A stretch of DNA of 22,374 bases from positions 1 through 22,374 of the forward strand of contig CAMLSB010000015.1 of the NCBI GenBank assembly GCA_946482565.1, read 5' to 3'. Of the stretch, positions 7,841 through 14,440 are shown one piece after another (position 1 is the stretch's first letter; each line of letters opens with the position of its first letter). The notes under the pieces are model-generated. The model saw only the letters and a program-made list of their open reading frames with translations, had not been told where the DNA came from and searched no databases. A program made the translations under genes and the position numbers. Source of the stretch: an uncultured Lysobacteraceae bacterium (GTDB lineage: Bacteria; Pseudomonadota; Gammaproteobacteria; Xanthomonadales; Xanthomonadaceae).

Positions 7841-8365
7841 CGTCGCGGCGAACAGGTACGGCAGCACGAAACACAGCGAGAAAATCGCGCCGCGCATGTC
7901 CCAGCCGGCCACCAGCGCCACGAGCGCGACCAGGCCGTGCGCGATCGCGGTCGCGTACAGCGCCTTCGCCATCCCGGCGGCCCGGAACGACGACACCAGC
8001 GCGACGACCACGCCCAGCGCGATCGCCCCGAGGAACAGCAGGTTGTAGGCGTTGCCCTCGTTGCCGATCATGCCGACCGCGCCGTTCGCCCAGAACACCA
8101 CGAAGCCGGTGGCGATCGCCACGCCCGCGCCCAGCCGGTAATGGCGGTTCGACGACATCCGCGCGACTACCTCGTACGCACCGCAGGCCGCCAGCAGCAT
8201 CAGGCCCCAGACCAGGAAGTCGAAGCCGGTCCACTTCACTTCGCCGGTGAACTGCATCGCCACCAGCGGCAGCAGGAACAGGCCCGCCGCCAGCACCCAG
8301 ATCGCCATGCGCAACCGGTTGCCGCGCTGCCCGCCCTTGCCACCGTTCCCGTTCTCGCTCGCCAT
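7814..8365 (-). CDS. Polytopic membrane protein of unknown function
   Basis: The product is 183 aa. A short Gly/Asn-rich cytoplasmic N-terminus (MASENGNGGKGGQRGNRLR) is followed by about six membrane helices (AIWVLAAGLFLLPLVAMQF, FLVWGLMLLAACGAYEVVA, LGAGVAIATGFVVFWANGAVG, LLFLGAIALGVVVALVS, ALYATAIAHGLVALVALVAG, FSLCFVLPYLFAATLFRLA). No catalytic motif is visible. The second ATG (8365) was preferred over 8383 because GGAG sits 8 bases before it. It overlaps the 3' end of the convergent regulator gene by 27 bases and diverges from the ATP-grasp gene across the 11-bp repeats. Confidence 0.82.
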   Translation of the reverse strand: MASENGNGGKGGQRGNRLRMAIWVLAAGLFLLPLVAMQFTGEVKWTGFDFLVWGLMLLAACGAYEVVARMSSNRHYRLGAGVAIATGFVVFWANGAVGMIGNEGNAYNLLFLGAIALGVVVALVSSFRAAGMAKALYATAIAHGLVALVALVAGWDMRGAIFSLCFVLPYLFAATLFRLAARE

Positions 8366-8424
8366 CGCCCCGACTCCATGCATGAAGGAAGGCGCCAGCG
8401 TGCCGGGGCCGGCGCCGAAAGGCC

Positions 8425-8468
8425 TGAGCGCGCCCTGAGCAATCCGTGAGCAATCGCTGAAATCAACC
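8425..8468. repeat. Four 11-bp tandem repeats TGAGC-type between divergent genes
   Basis: Units start at 8425, 8436, 8447 and 8458, exactly 11 bases apart: TGAGCGCGCCC, TGAGCAATCCG, TGAGCAATCGC and a weaker TGAAATCAACC. The middle two share TGAGCAATC. The array is non-coding and lies about 60 bases from each divergent start codon. An 11-base period puts the units close to one face of the helix, as in regulator binding arrays. Confidence 0.6.
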
Positions 8469-8491
8469 GCTTGCGCGTCGCAGGCGGCCTG

Positions 8492-8519
8492 CTGTCGGCG
8501 CGGGTGCGTTCGCTAGACT
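8492..8519 (+). promoter_or_regulatory. Possible promoter giving a leaderless ATP-grasp mRNA
   Basis: TAGACT (8514-8519) is a fair -10 element ending 6 bases before the ATG at 8526, so transcription would begin at or next to the start codon. The -35 (CTGTCG at 8492, 16-base spacer) is weak. Confidence 0.35.
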
Positions 8520-8525
8520 GGAAGC

Positions 8526-9437
8526 ATGCAGACCTCGACCCGCATCGCCATCCTGACCCCGGATCCCGCCGACGCCACCCGCACCGACGGCTGGCAGGAG
8601 GTCTTCAACCGGCTTGCCGCCGCGCTCGCGAGCGGCGGAATCACGGCGGTGCCGACGCCCTGGACCGCACACGTCGACGACGCGCGGCAACTCCTGGACT
8701 ACCCGCTGGTGCTGCCGCTGCTGGCCTGGGGATACCACCTCAAGCACGCGGCGTGGCTGCGCGCTTGCCGGACCTGGCAGGACGCGGGCGTGCGGATCGC
8801 GAACCCGTCCGCGGTGCTCGCCGACAACTCGGACAAACGCTACCTGGCCGCGCTGGAACGGCGCGGCGTCGCGATCCCGCACACCGCGTGGACCGAGCGC
8901 GTCGACCAGGCGCAGGTCGACGCGATGTTCGACACCACGGGCGCCGAGTGCCTGATCGTGAAGCCGACGGTGTCCGGCGGCGCGTGGAGGACGCTGCGCC
9001 TGCGCCGCGGCGACGCGCTCGAGGGCGCGCCCGACGGCGCCGCGATGCTCCAGCCCTACCTGCCCACGATCGAAACCGAAGGCGAGACCTCGCTGCTGTT
9101 CTTCGGCGGCCGCTTCAGCCACGCGGTCAACAAGCGGCCCGTGCCGGGCGACTTCCGCATCCAGTCCGAGTACGGCGGCGCCTATCGCGCCGTCGAACCG
9201 CCGCCCGATGCGCTGGCCCTCGCGCGGCAGGTGCTGGGCGCGATCGATGCGCCGTTGCTGTACGCGCGCGTCGACCTCGTGCCGGACGAGCGCGGCCGCT
9301 GGCTGCTGATGGAAGCCGAGTTGATCGAACCGGATCTCTATCTCGGCCAGGCGCAGGACGCGGGCACCGCGTTCGCCCACGCCGTCCGCGCGCTGCTAGC
9401 CGCGCGCGGCCTGGATCATCTTCCAGCCATTGCCTGA
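8526..9437 (+). CDS. ATP-grasp family ligase (RimK/glutathione-synthetase-like)
   Basis: The protein is 303 aa. ATP-grasp enzymes join a carboxylate to an amine or thiol through an acyl-phosphate. Visible features are an N-terminal pre-ATP-grasp fold (TRIAILTPDP, GWQEVFNRLAAAL), then NPSAVLADNSDKRYL, the ATP-binding strand CLIVKPTVSGGAWRTLRL, QPYLPTIETEGETSLLFFGGRFSHAVNKRP, and the metal and substrate strand LYARVDLVPDE...LLMEAELIEPDLYL. The last is the family pattern for Mg-binding Glu residues. Homologues are often annotated as cycloserine-DcsG-like or glutathione-synthetase-like, but the substrate cannot be told. The ATG at 8526 is supported by GGAAG just upstream and by the -10 element. 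The 3' end overlaps the convergent VOC gene by 42 bases. Confidence 0.88.
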   Translation: MQTSTRIAILTPDPADATRTDGWQEVFNRLAAALASGGITAVPTPWTAHVDDARQLLDYPLVLPLLAWGYHLKHAAWLRACRTWQDAGVRIANPSAVLADNSDKRYLAALERRGVAIPHTAWTERVDQAQVDAMFDTTGAECLIVKPTVSGGAWRTLRLRRGDALEGAPDGAAMLQPYLPTIETEGETSLLFFGGRFSHAVNKRPVPGDFRIQSEYGGAYRAVEPPPDALALARQVLGAIDAPLLYARVDLVPDERGRWLLMEAELIEPDLYLGQAQDAGTAFAHAVRALLAARGLDHLPAIA

Positions 9438-9806
9438 CGGATCGCGGAAGCCGGCATCCACGGTGCCGTAGCGCTCCACCGGCTCCTGCGTGAACTCCAC
9501 GCCCTGCGCGCGCAGGCGTTCGAACGCACCGCGGCAATCGTCGACCATCAGCACGAGCGGCGGCATCGCGCCCTTCGCCACCAGCTCGCCCGCGGCCCGC
9601 GCGGTCGCCGCGTCCAGTACCGGTGCCTGCGGCTTGAACAGGCCCAGCTGGAACGACGGCTGCTCGGGGTGCTGCACGGTCAGCCAGCGGTAATCCCCGT
9701 TGCGCGCGTCGGTGTGCACGCGGAACCCCAGCTTGTCCACATAGAACGACAGCGCCTCGTCCTGGTCGCGGACATACAGGCCCACGACTCCCACACCCTG
9801 GCTCAT
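9396..9806 (-). CDS. VOC/glyoxalase-bleomycin resistance fold protein
   Basis: The protein is 136 aa, the usual size for a single-chain VOC protein with two beta-alpha-beta-beta-beta modules. It starts VGLYVRDQDEALSFYVDKLGF, continues YRWLTVQHPEQPSFQLGLF, then LVLMVDDCRGAFERLRAQGVEF and ends YGTVDAGFRDPSGNGWKMIQ. The last motif is typical of the second module's metal-ligand region. The substrate is unknown; the family ranges from dioxygenases to antibiotic-binding proteins. GGAGGAA precedes the ATG, which overlaps the stop of the small AraC gene (ATGA). That coupling suggests the regulator and this protein serve one function. It is the last gene of a four-gene run. Confidence 0.9.
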   Translation of the reverse strand: MSQGVGVVGLYVRDQDEALSFYVDKLGFRVHTDARNGDYRWLTVQHPEQPSFQLGLFKPQAPVLDAATARAAGELVAKGAMPPLVLMVDDCRGAFERLRAQGVEFTQEPVERYGTVDAGFRDPSGNGWKMIQAARG

Positions 9807-10294
9807 GCGGTTTCCTCCGTTGCGGTTGCGTTGGCCGCATTCTCCGCTTCGGCCCGCGCACGCCGCTTCTCCGAAACTGCGGTCCTGAGGTCGGGCCGGT
9901 GCGCCGCGCTGAGGAAGCACGCCGGCACCATGGCGGGCGCGCCGGCGCTTGCGCGTTCACGCGCGCGGAAGTCGGTGGGGGTTTCGCCGGTGACGTCGCG
10001 GAAGGTGCGGCCGAACGTGCCGAGGCTCCTCCAGCCCGCATCCATCGCGATGTCGAGGATCGGCGCATCGGTGCCGCGCAACAGCGCCGTCGCGCGCTCG
10101 ATGCGGCGCGTGAGCAGGTAACGATGCGGCGGCAGCCCGAACGCATCGCGGAAGGCGCGCGCGAAGTGCGCCTGCGAAACGCCGCTGACGCGCGCGAGCC
10201 GCGCGACCGGCCAGTCCTCGTGCGCGGCGGCGTCCATGCGGTCCTTCGCGCGGAGCAGGCGGCGCAGTAACCGGGTGTCGGGCATCGGCGCCAT
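9803..10294 (-). CDS. Small AraC-family regulator (DNA-binding domain only)
   Basis: The protein is 163 aa from the ATG at 10294; an ATG at 10285 is also possible, and neither has a clear ribosome site. The AraC/XylS double helix-turn-helix spans about 10-112: VARLARVSGVSQAHFARAF, then PILDIAMDAGWRSLGTFGR and the closing FRDVTGETPTDFRAR. There is no N-terminal effector domain. A low-complexity, charged Ala-rich tail of about 50 residues follows. It begins 1 base after the GlxA-type regulator stop and overlaps the VOC gene start by 4 bases. Short AraC regulators paired with VOC genes occur in other proteobacteria; regulation of the VOC gene is inference. Confidence 0.87.
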   Translation of the reverse strand: MAPMPDTRLLRRLLRAKDRMDAAAHEDWPVARLARVSGVSQAHFARAFRDAFGLPPHRYLLTRRIERATALLRGTDAPILDIAMDAGWRSLGTFGRTFRDVTGETPTDFRARERASAGAPAMVPACFLSAAHRPDLRTAVSEKRRARAEAENAANATATEETA

Positions 10295-10295
10295 T

Positions 10296-11282
10296 TCAGG
10301 ACGCCGATGCGTGGCTGGAGAAGCGCGCGCGATAGTCGCCAGGTCCGACCCCGAGGTGGCGCTGGAACGCGCGGCGCAGCGCCTGCTCGTCCGCATAGCC
10401 GCCCAGCGCCGCGACGGACTTCAGCGGCAGCGCGGTGTCCTCGAGGGCGCGGCATGCGGCCTCGAGGCGCATCGCATCCACCGTCCTGGCCGGCGTGCGC
10501 CCGACGCTCGCCACGTACGAGCGCGCGAATGTGCGTGCGCTCATCCCGGCGCGGTCCGCGAGCACCTCCACCCGCAGGTCGGCGCGCAGGTTGGCGGCCA
10601 TCCACGCATGCAGCTCGGCGAAGCGCGGATCGGGCCTCGTCTGCGATTTCAGCGGCACGCTGAACTGCGACTGCCCGCCGGCGCGCTTCACGAACACCAC
10701 GAGCTCGCGCGCCGCCTCGATCGCGATGCGGTGGCCGTGGTCCTCCTCGATCAGCGCGAGCGTGAGATCGATGCCGGCGCTGACGCCCGCCGAAGTCCAC
10801 AGCGCGCCGTCCTTGATGAAGATGCGATCGGCGTCGACCTGCACGGCGGGGAAGCGTTCGCCGAGCTGTTGCGCCCAGTGCCAGTGCGTGGCGGCGGGTC
10901 GGCCGTCGAGCAGGCCGGCTTCGGCCAGGATGAACGCGCCGGTGCACACCGAACAGACGCGGCGCAGCGCTGGCGCCGTCGCCGCCACCCACCGCGAGAG
11001 CGCGCGCGGCGCCTCGAAGCGCGCGCCCGCGCAGCCGCCCGGAACGATCAGCGTGTCGACGTCGACGCCTTGCAGCGAATCGAGCGCCGCCGCCTGCACC
11101 TGCAATCCGCAGCCAGTGGTCACGACGCCGCCGGCGACGGAGACCACGCGCACGTCGTAGCGACGCGACGCGTCGAGCAGGCGGTTCGCCGTCGCCAGCG
11201 CCTGCAGCGGACCGCTGAGGTCGAGCAGGTTCATGTGGTCGTAGGCGGTGACCGCGACCACGCGGTGGCGCAACGTCGTCAT
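10296..11282 (-). CDS. GlxA-type AraC regulator with N-terminal DJ-1/PfpI domain
   Basis: The protein is 328 aa, the usual size for this group. Residues 5-190 are a DJ-1/PfpI-like domain: VTAYDHMNLLDLSGPLQAL, DTLIVPGGCAGARFE, and the nucleophile-elbow-like VCSVCTGAFILAEAGLL with C113, then ATHWHWAQQL and WTSAGVSAGIDL. Residues 225-322 carry the AraC double helix-turn-helix (VEVLADRAGMSARTFARSY, PLKSVAALGGYADEQALRRAFQRHLGVGP). Relatives control catabolism of amines or act as ligand sensors; the ligand here is unknown. GGAGGATGCC precedes the ATG. It starts 19 bases after the stop of the exported DJ-1 protein gene, whose first domain looks paralogous. Confidence 0.93.
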   Translation of the reverse strand: MTTLRHRVVAVTAYDHMNLLDLSGPLQALATANRLLDASRRYDVRVVSVAGGVVTTGCGLQVQAAALDSLQGVDVDTLIVPGGCAGARFEAPRALSRWVAATAPALRRVCSVCTGAFILAEAGLLDGRPAATHWHWAQQLGERFPAVQVDADRIFIKDGALWTSAGVSAGIDLTLALIEEDHGHRIAIEAARELVVFVKRAGGQSQFSVPLKSQTRPDPRFAELHAWMAANLRADLRVEVLADRAGMSARTFARSYVASVGRTPARTVDAMRLEAACRALEDTALPLKSVAALGGYADEQALRRAFQRHLGVGPGDYRARFSSHASAS

Positions 11283-11301
11283 GGCATCCTCCGCGGGCAG
11301 G

Positions 11302-12447
11302 TCATCGGCCCGCGAGACGCCAAGGGTACTCAAAGTCCAGCGCCACGCCGAGAGCGGTCGCGTCGCCGTAACGCAGGTCGATCGCGGCCAGCAGCGTGTC
11401 GAACAGGGAGGTGTCAGGCGCGGCGCGCGGCAGGTCCAGCGCCTGCGGCTTCCGGCCGCCAGGCGGCACTTCCGCCTCGGCGTACCACAGCAGGCCGGTG
11501 TCGCCCTGCACTTCCGCCGCCGCGGACACGCCGCGCACCTCGCCGCGCCCGGTGCGCGACCACGCATCCGCGGTGAGCGCCAGCGCGAGGTCGTCGATCC
11601 CGGGGCGCAGCGCGATCTCGTAACGGTCGCGACGATGGAACCAGTGGTTGGTGATGTTCACCTGCACCAGCGGCCACACGTTGCCGCCGCCGAAGCCGAA
11701 GGCGTCGCTGTCGTGCGCGGTGCCCCACTCGTCGACGCCGAGCGTTGCGCCGACCCGTGCCGCGCGATCGTGGCCGGCGATGGCCTCGACCAGCGCGAGC
11801 GACGTCGGGATCGCCGCGCTGATGCCGGCGCTGGACGCGATGCGGCCGTCGACGACGTAGCGCGTATTCGCGACCCATGCCGTCTTCGGCCAGGTCTTGC
11901 GGCGATATTTTTCCGTCGCCCAGTGCGCGGTCGCGCGATGGCCTTCCAGCAGTCCGGCATTGGCGATGACGAGCGCGCCGTCGCAGATGCTCACGATCGT
12001 GGCGCCCTTCGCGTATTGCGCGCGCAGCCACGCCAGCAGTTTCGGTTCGTCCTGGCGCACCATCGCGGGCACCACGATGTAGTCGGCGCCTTCCGGATGC
12101 CAGGCGTCGAAGCCATCGAGATCCGTATCCGGCCGCAGGCGCAACGCGGGGCGCATCGTCATCGGCCCGGGGCGCGTCGAAACCGCGAGCAGGTCGGCCG
12201 CGCCGGAGCGCTGCAGCACCGCGTAGGGCACGACGAAGTCGGTGAGTTCGGCGCCGATGTTGTCGCCGACCACCGCGACGAGCGGGCGCGCGTGGCCGTT
12301 GCGGGCGACGTAGGGCGCGAACCCGGCCGGCGCGACGGCGGTCGCGGTGCCGGTGGTGGCGTCATCCGCGCGGGCGGACGGCACGCACAGCAGCGCACCG
12401 ACGAGAAGGGAGGCGAGGATCGCCGGGAAAACGGGGGAGCGGAACAT
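11302..12447 (-). CDS. Exported DJ-1/PfpI-domain protein
   Basis: The protein is 381 aa. An N-terminal Sec signal is visible (FRSPVFPAILASLLVGALLC, cleavage likely after SARA at about 27). The DJ-1/PfpI-like domain at about 55-235 includes RPLVAVVGDNIGAELTDFVVPYAVL, ADYIVVPAMVRQDEP, the elbow IVSICDGALVIANAGLLEG with C155, and TAHWATEKYR, SSAGISAAIPTSLALVE. This is the same order of motifs as in the adjacent GlxA-type regulator. In place of the helix-turn-helix there is a C-terminal region of about 145 residues (FGFGGGNVWPLVQVNITNH onward) of unknown role. The start at 12447 gives a proper signal peptide; upstream in-frame starts do not. It is first in the four-gene run toward the VOC gene. 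Confidence 0.85.
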   Translation of the reverse strand: MFRSPVFPAILASLLVGALLCVPSARADDATTGTATAVAPAGFAPYVARNGHARPLVAVVGDNIGAELTDFVVPYAVLQRSGAADLLAVSTRPGPMTMRPALRLRPDTDLDGFDAWHPEGADYIVVPAMVRQDEPKLLAWLRAQYAKGATIVSICDGALVIANAGLLEGHRATAHWATEKYRRKTWPKTAWVANTRYVVDGRIASSAGISAAIPTSLALVEAIAGHDRAARVGATLGVDEWGTAHDSDAFGFGGGNVWPLVQVNITNHWFHRRDRYEIALRPGIDDLALALTADAWSRTGRGEVRGVSAAAEVQGDTGLLWYAEAEVPPGGRKPQALDLPRAAPDTSLFDTLLAAIDLRYGDATALGVALDFEYPWRLAGR

Positions 12448-12546
12448 GGCAGGCACCAGGCTTTTCAGGAAGCGCCAATGTGCGTTCGCCGCCATCGGCA
12501 CGTGCGCCAACACGCATTCAATTCCTGCCAAACGACGGCAGGGGCG

Positions 12547-12584
12547 AAAAAAAAAAGCCGGGCGGCCGCGGCGGCCCACCCGGC
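12547..12584 (-). terminator. Rho-independent terminator of the Cys-rich gene
   Basis: On the minus strand a strong GC stem (outer arms GCCGGG 12584-12579 and CCCGGC 12562-12557, with an inner GGCC/GGCC arm) is followed by ten T (12556-12547). It begins 17 bases after the stop codon of the 50-residue Cys-rich gene. Confidence 0.88.
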
Positions 12585-12600
12585 CCGGAGCGCCGCGCCT

Positions 12601-12753
12601 TCAGGCGGACGCGCAGCCGCAGCCGCCGCTGGCCTGTTCGGCGCAGTCGCAGCACTGGCAGTCCGCGCAGGTGCAGGGCGAACAGCTGCAGCAGCCGCAG
12701 TTGCCGGCGGCCCTGGCGGGAAGGGTGACATTGGTGTCGTTGGTGTCGTTCAT
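12601..12753 (-). CDS. Metallothionein-like 12-cysteine protein under CueR-type control
   Basis: This 50-residue protein has 12 cysteines (19, 21, 22, 24, 27, 29, 32, 34, 35, 37, 45, 47), no aromatic residue, no His and no Lys. The first 18 residues are a polar Asn/Asp/Thr lead; the Cys block follows as CxCCxCxxCxC, then CxCCxC and CGC. Such composition fits a metal-thiolate cluster, and no named bacterial family (SmtA, MymT, PmtA) is recognisable by eye. GAGGA precedes the ATG by 8 bases. It is transcribed alone, from a promoter with a CueR-type operator to a strong terminator, and diverges from the cueR-like gene. Cytoplasmic copper or silver sequestration is the inferred role. The open frame is short, but promoter, ribosome site, Cys pattern and terminator all agree. 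Confidence 0.87.
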   Translation of the reverse strand: MNDTNDTNVTLPARAAGNCGCCSCSPCTCADCQCCDCAEQASGGCGCASA

Positions 12754-12799
12754 GGCGGAATCCTCGTCGTGGTGGGTGCGGCCGATCGCCGCAGGACAC

Positions 12800-12830
12800 A
12801 GGCTGGGCCTTGCCCCCGGGGCAAGGTCAA
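12800..12830 (-). promoter_or_regulatory. CueR-type copper promoter/operator
   Basis: On the minus strand -35 TTGACC (12830-12825) and -10-like CAGCCT (12805-12800) are separated by 19 bases, the stretched spacer that MerR activators correct. The spacer holds a perfect dyad, CCTTGCCCC / GGGGCAAGG, around one central base (12808-12826). The arrangement matches the copA promoter layout of E. coli (TTGACC, TTCC arm, GGAAGG arm, 19-base spacer) as I recall it. It drives the Cys-rich gene; the divergent regulator gene starts 15 bases beyond the -35. Confidence 0.87.
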
Positions 12831-12844
12831 CGCACCATTCGCCC

Positions 12845-13315
12845 ATGGCCCGAACCGCACCCCGCCCCGAACTCGCCGAGGCCCGCGAACAGGGCTTCCA
12901 CAACATCGGCGAAGCCGCCGCCGCGACCGGCGTCAGCGCGAAGATGATCCGCGAGTACGAACGCAACGGCCTCATCCCGGCCGCGCAGCGCACCTTCGCC
13001 GGCTATCGCCTGTACAACGATGCCGACCTGAACCGGCTGCATTTCATCAAGCGCGCGCGCAACCTCGGCTTCCCGATGAAGCAGGTCGAAGTGCTGCTGA
13101 ACCTGTGGAACGACCGCAGCCGCGCGAGCGCCGACGTCAAGGCGCTGGCGCTGCAGCACGCCGAAGACCTGCGCGCGCGGATCGCCGACATGCAGTCGAT
13201 GCAGCGCACGCTCGAGGAACTCGCGCGCAAGTGCCACGGCGATGGCCGGCCCGATTGCCCCATCATCGAAGGGCTGGCAGCGCCATCCGCAGCGCCAACG
13301 TCGCACCGTGCATGA
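12845..13315 (+). CDS. cueR: MerR-family copper-responsive regulator, CueR-like
   Basis: The 156-aa protein activates promoters by untwisting a long spacer when it binds Cu(I), Ag(I) or Au(I). An N-terminal extension of about 18 residues precedes the winged helix (FHNIGEAAAATGVSAKMIREYERNGL), then RTFAGYRLYNDADLNRLHFIKRARNLGF and a dimerisation helix. The metal loop is C130-x7-C138 (CHGDGRPDC followed by PIIEGL), as in CueR. The residue equivalent to CueR Ser77 is Ser96 (SADVKAL), the mark of monovalent-ion sensors rather than Zn or Hg sensors. The ATG at 12845 lies just beyond the operator, so autoregulation is likely. It diverges from the metallothionein-like gene. Confidence 0.93.
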   Translation: MARTAPRPELAEAREQGFHNIGEAAAATGVSAKMIREYERNGLIPAAQRTFAGYRLYNDADLNRLHFIKRARNLGFPMKQVEVLLNLWNDRSRASADVKALALQHAEDLRARIADMQSMQRTLEELARKCHGDGRPDCPIIEGLAAPSAAPTSHRA

Positions 13316-13487
13316 ACGTTCGCGGCGCCCGGCGCGCAGCGTGAGCGCCGCCACGCCTGCGATGGCGTAGCATGTCCACGCGGCAGGACGCGCCATTGCG
13401 CGAGCCTCGCCGATTCCAGCACCGCTGGCCTGCTCCTTCATGCGCCGCCGTCCCAGGGCACCGGGATGGGCCTTTCCAGGAGCATCG

Positions 13488-14150
13488 ATGTCCGGTTACC
13501 GGACCCGCGAAATCGAACAGCCGATCGGCGGCCACGCCTATCGGCTGCGACTGCTCAGCGACACGCAGCAGTTCGCCGACCCCGACGGCCACGGCGCGCG
13601 CGCCGGCATCTCGTCCGCGCAATGGAGCCTGTTCGGCCAGCTGTGGCCTGCGGGACGCCTGCTCGCGCAGGCGATGGACCGTTTCGACATCGCCGGCAAG
13701 CGCATCCTGGAGCTCGGCTGCGGCATCGGCCTGGCGAGCCTGGTGCTGCAGCGACGCGGCGCCGACGTGCTGGCGACCGACTTCCATCCGCTCGCGGAAG
13801 TGTTCCTGGCGTACAACGCCGCGCTGAACGCGCTGCCCGCGCTCCACTACCGGCAGGTGCGCTGGGACCTGCCACTGCCGGCATTGGGCCACTTCGACGC
13901 GATCATCGCGAGCGACGTGCTGTACGAGCGCGACCATGCGGAACTCGTCGCGGGCATGATCGAGCGCCACGCGTCGCCGCGCGCGGAAGTGCTGGTGACC
14001 GACCCCGGGCGCGGCAACAGCGCGCGCTTCGGCCGCCTGCTAGAGGCGCAGGGCTTCACGATGGATTCCGAGCGCTGCCCGATGGATGACGGCGACGCGC
14101 CACCGCACCGCGGTCGCCTGCTGCATTTCCGCAGGGAGGCGCACGCGTGA
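13488..14150 (+). CDS. SAM-dependent methyltransferase, METTL21/Nnt1-like (family 16)
   Basis: The protein is 220 aa. The N-terminal part includes FGQLWPAGRLLAQAM, the W-P-x-G-x-L-L entry typical of lysine methyltransferase family 16. Motif I is KRILELGCGIGLASLVL, motif II DVLATDFHP, and the post-motif region YNAALNALPALHYRQVRWD leads to FDAIIASDVLYERDH, equivalent to the D-V-x-Y signature. Members methylate protein side chains; the substrate here is unknown. AGGAG lies 5 bases before the ATG. The stop overlaps the GTG of the next gene (GTGA), tying it to a YkgJ-type Cys-cluster protein. The 172 bases upstream contain no gene I can support. Confidence 0.87.
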   Translation: MSGYRTREIEQPIGGHAYRLRLLSDTQQFADPDGHGARAGISSAQWSLFGQLWPAGRLLAQAMDRFDIAGKRILELGCGIGLASLVLQRRGADVLATDFHPLAEVFLAYNAALNALPALHYRQVRWDLPLPALGHFDAIIASDVLYERDHAELVAGMIERHASPRAEVLVTDPGRGNSARFGRLLEAQGFTMDSERCPMDDGDAPPHRGRLLHFRREAHA

Positions 14151-14440
14151 ACGATTGCGAACGCTGCGACGCGGTGTGCTGCCGGCTGACCGTCATCCTG
14201 CAGCCCGAAGACCGCATCCCCGAGCACTACACGACCCAGACCGCCGACGGCCTGCACGTGATGGCGCGGGATGCCGAAGGCTGGTGCATCGCGATCGATG
14301 GCGCGCACATGCGCTGCGGCATCTACGACACGCGCCCGCAGGTGTGCCGGCGCTTCGTCATGGCCGGGCCGTATTGCCGCGAAGTGCAGGCCGATTATCG
14401 CGACCGGAACCTGCGCGGGATCCCGCTGCAGCTCTATTGA
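14147..14440 (+). CDS. YkgJ-family cysteine-cluster protein
   Basis: This 97-aa protein begins with CERCDAVCC (Cys 4, 7, 11, 12), followed by WCIAIDG, MRCGIYDTRPQVCRRF and GPYCREV. This is the order of the YkgJ/UPF0153 family, thought to bind a Zn or Fe-S centre. The R-C-x-I-Y-x-x-R-P-x-x-C-R-x-F motif is diagnostic. Translation starts at the GTG in a GTGA overlap with the methyltransferase stop, so it is coupled. Function is unproven. The end overlaps the convergent kinase gene by 7 bases. Confidence 0.9.
   Translation: MNDCERCDAVCCRLTVILQPEDRIPEHYTTQTADGLHVMARDAEGWCIAIDGAHMRCGIYDTRPQVCRRFVMAGPYCREVQADYRDRNLRGIPLQLY

Noticed and set aside
9127..10992. Minus-strand open frame of 621 codons
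   Set aside because: It covers three genes with clear family motifs in other frames and has no motif of its own.
12448..12579. Upstream starts for the exported DJ-1 protein
   Set aside because: They would bury the signal peptide more than 15 residues inside the protein and lack ribosome sites.
11248..13344. Plus-strand open frame of 698 codons
   Set aside because: Antisense to the exported DJ-1 gene and through the operator and regulator in a wrong frame; no recognisable domain.
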